Shown: positions 25,661 to 34,864 of the stretch, in pieces
How the letters are laid out: each line of letters opens with the position of its first letter
Numbering within the stretch: the first letter of the stretch is position 1
Assembly: GCA_934394435.1 (NCBI GenBank)
Contig: CAKRRN010000016.1
Coordinates: 1-50,423, forward strand
DNA from: an uncultured Bacteroidaceae bacterium
Lineage (GTDB): Bacteria > Bacteroidota > Bacteroidia > Bacteroidales > Bacteroidaceae
DNA: 50,423 nt
Reading direction: 5' to 3'
Made by a program: the position numbers and the translations under genes
The notes under the pieces: model-generated
What the model was told of the DNA's origin: nothing
The model's database searches: none
What the model saw: the letters and a program-made list of their open reading frames with translations, nothing else

Positions 25661-27727
25661 CTATCCTTGTTTTCGTGGAGGTGCAGAGTAATGCGCTGGT
25701 CGCGACAGGGCTATTCCAAGGATGCAAAAGGGTAGAGCTGTGGAAAGGTATGTGATGTCATAGGCGGAATCGAAAATGTTCCAGTTGCCAGACAAGAACA
25801 TACGGTGGAGGAAGCTCGTTAGCACTGTTATGAGTAGCATGATGCTAACGTTTCGAAGGTAACAGGGGAATGTCTTTCTGGCTTTCAAGGAAAGTGTAAG
25901 AAAGGCAGGGATATAGATGAGTAGGTCCGACATGTATCCCTGGCGTGTTTGTAGGATCCAAGGTGTATGGCGATAATGTGCAAACTCCTGCCAATTCCAT
26001 ATCGCAAAGGGTATGAGTGTGGCTACAAATACCAGTATGGTTGTCAAGGCGGCTATGATGAATCTACTTTTTTTCATTCTGATGGCACAGGGAAGCATAA
26101 GCATGCCTAAAGGGATGATTGTGATGATGCGGGTGCTTGCCATCATAGCTACACCAATGGCCAACAGGAGGTAGTGCCTATTTATCCATTCGGTGGTGAT
26201 GTTTTTCTCTATATATATAATGAATGCAGCAGTCAGCATCATATTGGTAACAAGATCACTTCGTACTGTAGCCTCGTACCATACTGCCAGCGAACCCATC
26301 AGCAGCATGGCTGCAAGTATGGCTGTGGGTGTATGCCATCGTTTGTATATGCTCCATACGTACAATATAAGTGTTGCGAACAGTGAGAGTCCTACATTGC
26401 CCAACAGATAAAAGGGAATGTGAAAGATTTGCCATACGGGGAAGGGCGATGCGCTACCGCCCAGATGAGTGTGGGCCGCGTAGGGATATACACCAGAGAG
26501 AAGGTTACGTATAGGAAAGGCCAGAGCTGACCATCGGTCTACCAGAATGGAGTAGGGGTCTATACTATATTGTGCGGCTATCATGGCAAGTATGGCTATG
26601 GAGACCATAGCAATGGCTACAGCTCTACTTGCTCTGTAATTCTTCTGAGCAAGCTTGGGTACCAGTAGGAATATCCCAACCATAACGGCCATGAATGTGA
26701 AGGTGATGTATGGGAACAGAGAGGGGAATATACGTGCGGAGTATTTTGCTACGAAGAATGCATTGATGGCAACGTAGAGCATTTCGCACAGCGTCATATG
26801 GCCCACTATATGTTTCTTGCAAAGATGTATGAATGCCACTCCGACGGAAGTGTAGAGCAGGAATGTGGCTGTTGTACTTGTATCGCAAATGTAACACATC
26901 AGGGGGATGTGGGCTATGTAGATGTCCAGACTATGTTTACCTATGCACTGCAGTATGCGGTATCTCTCAATATGCATACGTACAAGCATGGCCAAAGAGA
27001 AGATTCCCCACGAGAAATAAAGTGGGAGAAGAAAGATGACATATACTAAGGAATACTTTAGGGAATGCAGTTGCGGTATGAGTTTGACTGCATAAGCAAA
27101 GCAACCGATGAGAAAAAAGATGGAGAGTGTCTTGGCGTAGCTCTTCTTTGCTCTATGCGTTGTCTGTTGCTTGTTGCGCGAGAGCCAAACACCTGTGACA
27201 AACGATAGGGTCTGACCAGACTCCAGATTGTTGCCATACCATAGCTGACTGAATGCAAAGAGTGCTACGGCACCAGTGGCGAGCCAAAGCATAGGACGTT
27301 TCGTACGCAGAGACATGACAAGCCAATAGAGCAGGTAGCACTTTAGAATGTGAAAGAGAAACCAGTAGGTCTGATGGACGTTGAGCAAATCCTCAATACA
27401 CTTTCTGAAGGTTCCGTCAGGCCAGAGTAGATTGAAGATACAGACAAACAGGATGCTTGGCAAAAATACTTTCTCCCATCGCTTGTGCCAGTAGTCGCTT
27501 AGTCCATAGCGAAGGTATGACTCGTTTAGTCCATAGCCACTGAGCAAAAGAAATACAGAGACAAAGATACCCCCGAAGACGTTGAACAGAGGATGAATAT
27601 TGAATTGCAGTATGATATGGAACAGTACAATTCCCAAAATAGACACTCCCTTGACGGCATTGGACGTGTTCAAAGAGAAAAGTCCAAGGGGAGAATCTTG
27701 TGTAGTCTGTTGACAGCAATCTGCCAT
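25661..27727 (-). CDS. Membrane acyltransferase-3 fused to a second multi-span membrane domain
   Basis: 688 aa, hydrophobic throughout with about 18-20 membrane helices. Residues about 20-320 look like acyltransferase family 3 (OafA/NodX type): NAVKGVSILGIVLFHIILQ with the motif His, LLSGYGLNESYLR, HSLDIYIAHIPLM. Residues about 340-680 form a second polytopic unit with a long loop DPYSILVDRWSALAFPIRNLLSGVYPYAAHTHLGGSASPFPVW, reminiscent of GT-C glycosyltransferase-like integral membrane proteins; this half is not identified with certainty. A role in O-acylating or building a surface polysaccharide or lipid is inferred. It follows the GHL10 gene by 25 bp. Confidence 0.65.
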   Translation of the reverse strand: MADCCQQTTQDSPLGLFSLNTSNAVKGVSILGIVLFHIILQFNIHPLFNVFGGIFVSVFLLLSGYGLNESYLRYGLSDYWHKRWEKVFLPSILFVCIFNLLWPDGTFRKCIEDLLNVHQTYWFLFHILKCYLLYWLVMSLRTKRPMLWLATGAVALFAFSQLWYGNNLESGQTLSFVTGVWLSRNKQQTTHRAKKSYAKTLSIFFLIGCFAYAVKLIPQLHSLKYSLVYVIFLLPLYFSWGIFSLAMLVRMHIERYRILQCIGKHSLDIYIAHIPLMCYICDTSTTATFLLYTSVGVAFIHLCKKHIVGHMTLCEMLYVAINAFFVAKYSARIFPSLFPYITFTFMAVMVGIFLLVPKLAQKNYRASRAVAIAMVSIAILAMIAAQYSIDPYSILVDRWSALAFPIRNLLSGVYPYAAHTHLGGSASPFPVWQIFHIPFYLLGNVGLSLFATLILYVWSIYKRWHTPTAILAAMLLMGSLAVWYEATVRSDLVTNMMLTAAFIIYIEKNITTEWINRHYLLLAIGVAMMASTRIITIIPLGMLMLPCAIRMKKSRFIIAALTTILVFVATLIPFAIWNWQEFAHYRHTPWILQTRQGYMSDLLIYIPAFLTLSLKARKTFPCYLRNVSIMLLITVLTSFLHRMFLSGNWNIFDSAYDITYLSTALPFCILGIALSRPAHYSAPPRKQG

Positions 27728-27752
27728 AGGATAAAGCTGTAAAAAAGAAAGG

Positions 27753-29234
27753 TCAGAACTCTGTGGGAAGGCTCTCGTTGCCGTAACGATCCAAAGTGGT
27801 GACAGCCAGATGCAGGTTGTAGAGCGTGCGTGAGAGCAGATTGTATGTATATTCTCTCTGCGAGGTTATCATGACAATGTTGGCAGGGTTCGAGATGTCT
27901 ATGGGTTTGTTTTTATCGGCATAAATCACATATCTGCAACTTTCGCCCGACTGTCCTTTTACTTCGTTCCATGCCACATGTTCCCACGTTCCCTCCATTC
28001 TCTTCTGTTCTGTTATTTGCGGAGCGGAAGGCACTACATCACTTTGCCAAGTCATGGCAGGTGGCAAGGCTGGATAGGGGTAGAAGTCGTTGCTCAGATA
28101 GTCGTAGAGTCCTTTGACGTTGTCTGTGAGAAATTGGCTACGGAAGTAAGCCTGTCCGCCCAGTTCCTGCTGGCGTATATAGCACAGTTCGCGTTGTATG
28201 ATGCCCAGTTCCCAATTCTTTTCTTTGGGACTCATGAAGTAAATGCCCAGTCCGGGAGCTATGGTACGTCCATATGAGTTCTCTTGCCAGTCTGCGGCAA
28301 ACGGATAAAAATGGTTGCCTTGGAAATACATCATCGGGCAGAGCATGTCCATGACACCTTCGCGTAACCATCCTTGTGCGTCCTGGTAGACGGTGGTTAG
28401 TGCAGCCCAGCCTTTGGCAGAATATCTCGTCACATCTTGATATTTGCCAACGGGCGAACAGCTCACTCTTATCCATGGCTTTATAGCTTTTATGCGTTGA
28501 TAAGCTTCGCGTGCTATAGTTGTGATGTTGTTACGCCTCCACTCGCGTTTGTTCTGTCCTTTACCATATTTCTTATAGGTAGGTCCGTCAGGAAATGCCT
28601 CTGGGTTTTCTGGATATCGGATGTAGTCGAAGTGAATACCGTCCACGTCGTAGTTCTTAGCAATCTCCTGACAGATGTCAGCTATATAGTCAGCCACACC
28701 AGGGACTCCTGGATCCAGATAGTAAGAGTCAGCATGTTTTTTCAGCCAAGCAGGATGCGTGTGCATCAGACTCTTTTTCCCTATGCGTTTGGCTTGTGCT
28801 ATCTTGAAACATGGAACCGTCACCACCCAAGCGTGAAGCTCCATACCCCGACGATGTGTCTCTTCTATGGCAAATGCCAAAGGGTCGTAACCAGGGTTCT
28901 TGTCATACTGTCCCGTGAGTGCCACATCCCATGGCTCAATCTGGCTTGGATAGATGACACTGCCTCGTATGCGTGTCTGCAGGAATACTGTATTGATATG
29001 GCATTTCTGATACATATCCAGTATCTCTGTCAGTTCCTGTTTCTGACGCTCTATTCTCTGTGGAGTCGATGCTTTTGTCTTAGGCCAATCCAGTCCGCCA
29101 AGTGTAGTGAGCCATACACCACGTATTTCTCTCTTGGGCGCAGGATGTGCGGGTGAGAACAAATCCTGTGCGTATATTACGGTGCAGAGCACGGTAGCCA
29201 GAGCCAGTGCCCAAAATCTTCTTTTCGTATTCAT
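27753..29234 (-). CDS. Secreted glycosyl hydrolase-like 10 (GHL10) family protein
   Basis: 493 aa. Signal MNTKRRFWALALATVLCTVIYA/QD. The GHL10 (formerly DUF187) TIM-barrel signatures are clear: PKREIRGVWLTTLGGLDWP, CHINTVFLQTRIRGSVIYPSQIEPW, GYDPLAFAIEETHRRGMELHAWV, DGIHFDYIRYP with catalytic-type acidic residues, and PMMYFQGNHFYPF. The last 80 residues resemble a fibronectin-like module (MTWQSDVVPSAPQITEQKR...YNLHLAVTTLDRYGNES). Family members are glucosidase-like hydrolases acting on cell-envelope or amylosaccharide glycans; substrate not readable. First gene of a two-gene operon with the acyltransferase. A TACCTTTG box ends only 5 bp before the ATG. Confidence 0.9.
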   Translation of the reverse strand: MNTKRRFWALALATVLCTVIYAQDLFSPAHPAPKREIRGVWLTTLGGLDWPKTKASTPQRIERQKQELTEILDMYQKCHINTVFLQTRIRGSVIYPSQIEPWDVALTGQYDKNPGYDPLAFAIEETHRRGMELHAWVVTVPCFKIAQAKRIGKKSLMHTHPAWLKKHADSYYLDPGVPGVADYIADICQEIAKNYDVDGIHFDYIRYPENPEAFPDGPTYKKYGKGQNKREWRRNNITTIAREAYQRIKAIKPWIRVSCSPVGKYQDVTRYSAKGWAALTTVYQDAQGWLREGVMDMLCPMMYFQGNHFYPFAADWQENSYGRTIAPGLGIYFMSPKEKNWELGIIQRELCYIRQQELGGQAYFRSQFLTDNVKGLYDYLSNDFYPYPALPPAMTWQSDVVPSAPQITEQKRMEGTWEHVAWNEVKGQSGESCRYVIYADKNKPIDISNPANIVMITSQREYTYNLLSRTLYNLHLAVTTLDRYGNESLPTEF

Positions 29235-29239
29235 GTCTA

Positions 29240-29247
29240 CAAAGGTA
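29240..29247 (-). promoter_or_regulatory. -7 box immediately before the GHL10 start codon
   Basis: Minus strand TACCTTTG. Its last G is 6 nt from the first base of the ATG (29234), so transcription from it would begin at or next to the start codon. Confidence 0.5.
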
Positions 29248-29268
29248 GTTCAATTTATCGTTTTTTCG

Positions 29269-29276
29269 TAATTTTG
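29269..29276 (+). promoter_or_regulatory. -7 box of cstA
   Basis: TAATTTTG followed by CAC, 30 bp before the cstA ATG and divergent from the GHL10 promoter. The -33 element is weak. Confidence 0.5.
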
Positions 29277-29306
29277 CACGACAGTTTAGAAGAAAAAGAA
29301 TAATTC

Positions 29307-30731
29307 ATGGTTACATTTTGCATTTCTCTTCTCGCACTCGTTTTGGGATACGTGTTTTACGGAGCAGTGGTGGAGAGGGTTTTTGGTGTCGAACCTGAAA
29401 GGGCGACACCTTGTTATACAAAAACGGACGGAGTGGATTTTATCCCCATGCCCACTTGGAAGGTTTTTCTTATCCAGTTTCTTAATATTGCAGGCACGGG
29501 TCCCATCTTCGGAGCCATAATGGGCATCCTTTTCGGTCCGGCTGCTTATCTTTGGATTGTACTGGGCTGTATCTTTGCAGGTGCCACACATGACTATATG
29601 AGTGGTATGATAAGTCTGCGCGAGGGAGGAATCTCTATTTCTGAATTCGTAGGCGAAGAATTGGGTCCCTGTATCAGATTGCTCATGCGTGTTTGTTCCA
29701 TGGTGCTCATGGTGCTTGTTGGAGCTGTGTTTGTGGCCACACCTGCCAGTCTGCTCTCCAGTATGACATCAGAGTGGGGGATGTATGGTACAGCCATGTT
29801 CTGGTCTGTAGTAATATTTCTCTATTATGTGCTGGCAACTCTGCTCCCTATAAGCACTCTGATAGGGCGTGTCTATCCTCTCTTCGGTCTGGCTATGCTG
29901 GTGATGGCTTTAGGCATAGGTATAGGCATTTTTACGCATGATGGTTGGATGCCCGAGTTGACTGACTCTCTCACAGGACATCATCCCAAAGGACTTCCCG
30001 TGTTTCCCATGCTCTGCATTACCATAGCCTGTGGAGCCATTAGCGGATTTCATGGTACGCAGAGTCCTATGATGGCACGTTGTATCAAGAGTGAGGCTAT
30101 GGGCAGACGGGTATTCTATGGAGCCATGATAGCCGAGGGGCTTGTGGCTCTCATTTGGGCGGCAGCCTCCATCAAGTTTGCTGGTGGCTATCAGCAGTTG
30201 GCTGATATGGGTAACCCGGCTGTGGTGGTGAGCACACTGTGCAGCAACTGGATGGGCAGGATAGGAGCTGTGCTGGCCATACTGGGAGTGGTGGCAGCGC
30301 CCATCACCAGTGGTGATACCGCTTTACGAAGCGCAAGGTTGATGGCTGCGGATTTCTTGCATTTCCGTCAGGATAAACTTTGGAGAAGACTTGTGCTCAG
30401 CTTGCCCATTTTTCTGGTATGTACCCTGTTGATGATAATTCATTTCGATGTGCTTTGGCGATATTTCGCCTGGTTCAACCAGACATTGGCATTTATGACT
30501 CTGTGGGCAGTAAGTGTATGGCTGGCTCGCAGTGGGAAGTTCTTTTGGGTGACCCTTCTGCCCGCTATGTTCATGACGGTAGTGTGTAGCAGTTACATAC
30601 TGGTGGCTCCCGAGGGATTCCGGCTACCCCTTCATGTGGGCATAGTCTGTGGACTGACATTTATGTGTGTGCTGACAGTCCTCTTCGTAGTGTGGCTTGT
30701 GCGCAAGAGACGTACTGCTTCAAGAAGTTAA
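29307..30731 (+). CDS. cstA: Carbon starvation protein A family transporter, short form
   Basis: 474 aa with about 13 membrane helices. The CstA signature runs from the start: LGYVFYGAVVERVFG, YTKTDGVDFIPMPTWKVFLIQFLNIAGTGPIFGAIMGILFGPAAYLWIVLGCIFAGATHDYMSGM, then CGAISGFHGTQSPMMARC and APITSGDTALRSARLMAADF. CstA proteins import peptides or pyruvate during carbon limitation. This one is much shorter than the about 700-aa E. coli protein but complete at both ends, the usual short Bacteroidetes form. It ends in a basic tail VRKRRTASRS. The barrel gene follows 96 bp later from its own promoter. Confidence 0.9.
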   Translation: MVTFCISLLALVLGYVFYGAVVERVFGVEPERATPCYTKTDGVDFIPMPTWKVFLIQFLNIAGTGPIFGAIMGILFGPAAYLWIVLGCIFAGATHDYMSGMISLREGGISISEFVGEELGPCIRLLMRVCSMVLMVLVGAVFVATPASLLSSMTSEWGMYGTAMFWSVVIFLYYVLATLLPISTLIGRVYPLFGLAMLVMALGIGIGIFTHDGWMPELTDSLTGHHPKGLPVFPMLCITIACGAISGFHGTQSPMMARCIKSEAMGRRVFYGAMIAEGLVALIWAAASIKFAGGYQQLADMGNPAVVVSTLCSNWMGRIGAVLAILGVVAAPITSGDTALRSARLMAADFLHFRQDKLWRRLVLSLPIFLVCTLLMIIHFDVLWRYFAWFNQTLAFMTLWAVSVWLARSGKFFWVTLLPAMFMTVVCSSYILVAPEGFRLPLHVGIVCGLTFMCVLTVLFVVWLVRKRRTASRS

Positions 30732-30757
30732 AACATACTAAAATGAAGAGCATATCC

Positions 30758-30788
30758 TTGCTGTCATGCGGAAATACTCTTAACTTCG
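30758..30788 (+). promoter_or_regulatory. Near-consensus promoter of the barrel gene at 30828
   Basis: TTG (30758-30760), 20-nt spacer, TAACTTCG (30781-30788): one mismatch to TAnnTTTG. Leader of about 35 nt. Confidence 0.45.
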
Positions 30789-30827
30789 CCCTATCGAATG
30801 CGGTAATTACTATAAAGAATATCAAGA

Positions 30828-31427
30828 ATGAATACAACCACATTGAGAAAAGGATTTCTGGCATTGCTCCTTGCGGTGTCTAGTTTGTCAGCTTCGGCTC
30901 AGTTTGAAAAGTATACCTCGTATCTTAATACGTCACTTACGGGTATGGGACTTTCTTATAGCAAAGACTCAAAAGTGAAATTTGGAGTGCAGGCCACAGG
31001 TGGATACTTTGTAGAGGACTGCTGGATGATTTATGGGCGTCTGGAGTATGACCATCAAGGGCATCGTGGTGCGATGAAGAATCGCAATGACTTGCAGATA
31101 GGAGTAGGCGGACGATATTATTTTGAGCAGAACGGTATCTTTTTGGGGCTTGGACTAACCTATCAGCGTGCCAGTAACGTATATGTATCGCAAACTCTTA
31201 CAAGTGAAGTTGTGAATCCTGGTGCAGGCAATGAATATGTGCGAGAAACAGTTCTGACTCGTTATGGAAATCGCAATTATATTCACTTCACTCCAGAGGT
31301 GGGCTATTGCTTCTATATCAACCAATATCTCAGTGTGGAGCCTTCGGTCTACTGCAATCTCTGTATGAATCGTTTTAGCGAGGGAACAGAGATTGGATTG
31401 AAGTTGGGCATGGGCTTCTATTTCTAA
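30828..31427 (+). CDS. Outer-membrane beta-barrel protein
   Basis: 199 aa. Signal peptide MNTTTLRKGFLALLLAVSSLSASA/Q, then strands typical of an eight-stranded OmpA/OMP_b-brl-type barrel: FGVQATGGYFVEDCWMIYGRLEYDH, LQIGVGGRYYFEQNGIFLGLGLTYQRAS, YIHFTPEVGYCFYINQYLSVEPSVYCN, ending in IGLKLGMGFYF with the terminal aromatic expected for Bam recognition. Unusual for such proteins, it has several Cys (C in DCW, YC, YCNLC). Role unknown. It is followed by a clean terminator. Confidence 0.8.
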   Translation: MNTTTLRKGFLALLLAVSSLSASAQFEKYTSYLNTSLTGMGLSYSKDSKVKFGVQATGGYFVEDCWMIYGRLEYDHQGHRGAMKNRNDLQIGVGGRYYFEQNGIFLGLGLTYQRASNVYVSQTLTSEVVNPGAGNEYVRETVLTRYGNRNYIHFTPEVGYCFYINQYLSVEPSVYCNLCMNRFSEGTEIGLKLGMGFYF

Positions 31428-31502
31428 ACACGCGCTATTACAGGACATTTATTGGAGTGACTAATGTTTGTTTGAGTAGAAGCAATCATTAGTTTAGGGT
31501 AA

Positions 31503-31552
31503 AAGACAGGAGTTTACCGATCTTGCATATTCGGCAGACTCCTGTCTTATCT
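31503..31552 (+). terminator. Terminator after the barrel gene
   Basis: AAGACAGGAGT (31503-31513) pairs perfectly with ACTCCTGTCTT (31538-31548), 11 bp with a 24-nt loop, then ATCTTATT. Confidence 0.7.
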
Positions 31553-31667
31553 TATTATATATATAGGCTCTGGTCAATTAGAAATGCATACAGACCTATG
31601 CTCCAACTCTCTGTACAATGCTTCGTGTGATTTCTATGTTAAAAATCTCTTCTACGTTTAGACAATC

Positions 31668-31883
31668 ATGGGACTTTCTAAAAGAGAACTTAATTGGCAA
31701 AATAATTATTTTCAACTGAAAAAATATATCGAAGAGCATCATCACCTGCCTGACAAACGAAAGATGGAGAACCGTGGCTTGCTCAACTGGTGGAAATACA
31801 ATCGAAAGCTTGTGTTACAAGGCAAACTCGATGAGATGCGTGTACACATGCTGGAGCAATTAGGACAGATGAGAGACTTGTGA
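31668..31883 (+). CDS. Single helicase-associated-domain protein
   Basis: 71 aa, basic and helical, no signal peptide. The pattern LNWQNNYFQLKKYIEEHHHLPDKR...NRGLLNWWKYNRKLVLQGKLDEMRVHMLEQLGQM follows the helicase-associated (HA, PF03457) repeat: W..NY..L..Y..E...LP....L..W....R....GKL...R...L..LG. HA repeats normally occur in tandem at the end of large helicases; here one unit is an independent small protein. A DNA-binding accessory role is inferred. The ATG at 31668 gives an intact domain. The gene stands alone, convergent with uvrA. Confidence 0.65.
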   Translation: MGLSKRELNWQNNYFQLKKYIEEHHHLPDKRKMENRGLLNWWKYNRKLVLQGKLDEMRVHMLEQLGQMRDL

Positions 31884-31953
31884 GTAATGTGTCCTTTACT
31901 CTACAGGTCACTCCTCATGTCTGTTCGAAAGGGGTAGTACCGTATCCGAATTA

Positions 31954-34827
31954 TTACATGCCGAGTTTCTCCCTAAGGAATTGTGCGGTGTAGCTTTCCT
32001 TACACAGAGCCACCTCTTCTGGCTTGCCACAGCATAGGAGTTGTCCGCCACGTGCTCCTCCCTCTGGACCTAAGTCGATTACATGGTCAGCACATTTGAT
32101 GACATCCATGTTGTGCTCAATAATGATGAGCGTATGACCGCGCAGGATGAGTGCATCGAACGCGTCAAGCAGACGACGGATGTCGTGGAAGTGTAGTCCT
32201 GTGGTAGGTTCGTCGAAGATGAACACCGTGGGCTCGTGCTTCTCCATGCCCAGATAGTAGGCCAACTTCACGCGCTGGTTCTCACCGCCCGACAGGGTAG
32301 AGGAGGACTGACCGAGTTTGATGTAGCCCAGTCCCACATCCTGTAGAGGACGCAAAAGGTTCACGATGCGGTCTTGCTTGTGCTCGCTGAAGAACTCGAT
32401 GGCTTGATTGATGGTCATATTAAGCACATCGTACACATTCTTCCCATTGTAGGTAATCTCAAGTATGTCCTGTTTGAAACGTTTTCCATGACAACTTTCG
32501 CAGGGCAGCACAAGGTCAGCCATGAACTGCATTTCCACGGTCACAGTACCTTCTCCTTTACATTCCTCACAGCGTCCTCCTTCAGTATTAAAACTGAAGT
32601 ATCCTGCAGTGTACCCCATTTGTTTAGCTAAAGGCTGTGCTGCATATAGACGTCGTATTTCGTCCCATGCCTTCACGTAAGTCACAGGATTGGAGCGTGA
32701 GCTTTTGCCTATAGGATTTTGGTCGATAAACTCCACCGCCTTTATCATTTGCAAGTCACCCTCCAGAGCGATATGCTCACCTGGTCTGTCTGCAGCTTCG
32801 TCGAGATGACGTTTGAGTGTGCAATAGAGGATATCACGCACCAGCGTGCTCTTGCCACTTCCGCTTACGCCAGTCACACATGTCATTACGTTGAGGGGGA
32901 AGCGTACATCGATACCTTTTAGATTGTTGGCTCTTGCTCCTTTTATTTCCACAAAGGCATTCCAAGGACGGCGGCTTAGGGGCACGGGAATCTGTTCGCG
33001 CCCTGTCAGATAGTCCAGTGTGTGGCTTGTGATGCCTTTGTAATCTTGAGGTAGGGGCTGTGCCGGACCATTATACATGATTTCTCCTCCAAGTCTACCT
33101 GCTTCTGGACCTATATCAATAAGCCAGTCTGCGGCACGCATGATCTCCTCGTCATGTTCTACGACAATCACCGTGTTGCCCAGATCGCGCAGTTGCTTGA
33201 GTACCTTGATGAGCTTGTCTGTGTCACGGCTGTGAAGTCCGATGCTTGGTTCATCCAATATGTATAGACTTCCTACCAGACTGCTACCCAGCGAGGTGGC
33301 CAGGTTGATGCGCTGGCTCTCACCACCTGAGAGTGAGTTGGAAGGACGGTTAAGTGTCAGATATTCCAGTCCCACATCCTTGAGAAACTGAAGTCGCTGA
33401 CGTATTTCGGTCATGATGCGTTGTGCAACTCCCAATTCTCCTGCTGTGAGAGATAAGTTGTCAATCCATTCCTTGAGTGCTCCCACGGGCATGTCAACCA
33501 ATTCAGTTATGCTTTTTCCTGCAATTTTTACATAGCTTGCCTCTGGTTTTAGTCGTGTGCCGTGGCATTTCGGACATACGGTCTTGCCTCTATAGCGTGC
33601 CAGCATCACACGGTTTTGTATTTTATATTGTCCTTGGCGCAACATCTCAAAGAAGGCATCAATGGAGAGCAAGCCCCATTCACGCTCCTCGGAACATATC
33701 TTCCAACCCGTAGGTACCATCGTCTCCTTGCCTCCCAGTACCTCATTCCTCATGTCCTTTTTCCCTATTCCTGAAGGCACACCATGCCACAGCCAGTCTT
33801 TTTCCTCTTGGGTGAGTTCAAAGTAGGGTTTGAATATCGGAAAGCCTCTTTCGGAGTTGAAGCGGATGAACCATTCCTTCCATTCGCTCATCTTTTCGCC
33901 TCGCCAGCAAACGACAGCTCCGTCATATACGCTTAGTGCACTATTGGGGATGACCAGGTGCTCGTCTATGCCTATAATCTTCCCGAATCCTTCGCATTCG
34001 GGGCATGCACCAACTGGGGAGTTGAATGAGAACATATTGTCTGACGGTTCCTCGAAGGTGATGCCGTCAGCCTCAAATCGGATGCTGAAAGATTTTGTTT
34101 CGTGCTCAGGCATGAAGAGAAGCATCATTTCACCTCCGCCTTCATAGAAAGCTGTCTCTGCAGAGTCTGTCAGTCGGGAGATAGCGTCCTTATCCCTGCT
34201 CACAGCCAGACGGTCTATCACTAAATGTAGTTTGCTTACATCTGTTTGTTTGCATTCGAAATCTTCTATCCTACAAATATCCCCCTCGTATTCCAGTCGT
34301 GCGAAACCACTCTGCCTGTATATGTCAAGTTGCTGCTCTAATGTCCTATTGTCAGGTAGTTGGATAGGGCAGAGTACCAGAAACTTTGTGCCATCAGGAT
34401 GACTGGTTACGCATCGTACGACATCTTCTGTGGTATGTCGTTTTACTTCTTGTCCGCTGATGGGACTGTAGGTCTTGCCCACACGTGCATAGAGAAGTCT
34501 TAGATATTCATAGATTTCGGTACTGGTACCTACGGTGCTTCGTGGGTTGCGTGTGGTCACCTTTTGCTCAATGGCGATAGCTGGTGGAATACCTTTGATG
34601 TAGTCACACTCAGGTTTGTTCATGCGTCCGAGAAACTGGCGGGCATAGGCACTTAAACTCTCTACGTATCTTCTTTGTCCCTCAGCGTATAATGTATCGA
34701 AGGCCAATGAGCTTTTTCCGCTTCCGCTCAATCCTGTTATCACAATCAGTTTTCGACGTGGAATCTCCAAACTTATGTTTTTCAGATTGTTTACCCTTGC
34801 TCCTTTGATTTGTATGCAGTCCTTCAT
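31954..34827 (-). CDS. uvrA: Excinuclease ABC subunit A
   Basis: 957 aa, full length. Two ABC ATPase modules: first Walker A GLSGSGKSS at about 33, signature LSGGESQRINLATSLG; second Walker A GVSGSGKST near 655, signature LSGGENQRVKLAYYLG. The zinc-binding pairs are present (CPEC...CPKC in the first half; CEECKGEG...CESCHGKRF in the second), as is the UvrB-interaction region with RNPRSTVGTSTEIYEYLRLLYARVG. It scans DNA for lesions and loads UvrB in nucleotide excision repair. It lies 37 bp after a fucose-type mutarotase gene on the same strand, so it may be transcribed with the sugar genes; no separate promoter was recognised. Confidence 0.97.
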   Translation of the reverse strand: MKDCIQIKGARVNNLKNISLEIPRRKLIVITGLSGSGKSSLAFDTLYAEGQRRYVESLSAYARQFLGRMNKPECDYIKGIPPAIAIEQKVTTRNPRSTVGTSTEIYEYLRLLYARVGKTYSPISGQEVKRHTTEDVVRCVTSHPDGTKFLVLCPIQLPDNRTLEQQLDIYRQSGFARLEYEGDICRIEDFECKQTDVSKLHLVIDRLAVSRDKDAISRLTDSAETAFYEGGGEMMLLFMPEHETKSFSIRFEADGITFEEPSDNMFSFNSPVGACPECEGFGKIIGIDEHLVIPNSALSVYDGAVVCWRGEKMSEWKEWFIRFNSERGFPIFKPYFELTQEEKDWLWHGVPSGIGKKDMRNEVLGGKETMVPTGWKICSEEREWGLLSIDAFFEMLRQGQYKIQNRVMLARYRGKTVCPKCHGTRLKPEASYVKIAGKSITELVDMPVGALKEWIDNLSLTAGELGVAQRIMTEIRQRLQFLKDVGLEYLTLNRPSNSLSGGESQRINLATSLGSSLVGSLYILDEPSIGLHSRDTDKLIKVLKQLRDLGNTVIVVEHDEEIMRAADWLIDIGPEAGRLGGEIMYNGPAQPLPQDYKGITSHTLDYLTGREQIPVPLSRRPWNAFVEIKGARANNLKGIDVRFPLNVMTCVTGVSGSGKSTLVRDILYCTLKRHLDEAADRPGEHIALEGDLQMIKAVEFIDQNPIGKSSRSNPVTYVKAWDEIRRLYAAQPLAKQMGYTAGYFSFNTEGGRCEECKGEGTVTVEMQFMADLVLPCESCHGKRFKQDILEITYNGKNVYDVLNMTINQAIEFFSEHKQDRIVNLLRPLQDVGLGYIKLGQSSSTLSGGENQRVKLAYYLGMEKHEPTVFIFDEPTTGLHFHDIRRLLDAFDALILRGHTLIIIEHNMDVIKCADHVIDLGPEGGARGGQLLCCGKPEEVALCKESYTAQFLREKLGM

Positions 34828-34864
34828 GTTTCTTCTGTCTTGTATACTGATTGTTTACCAGTTG

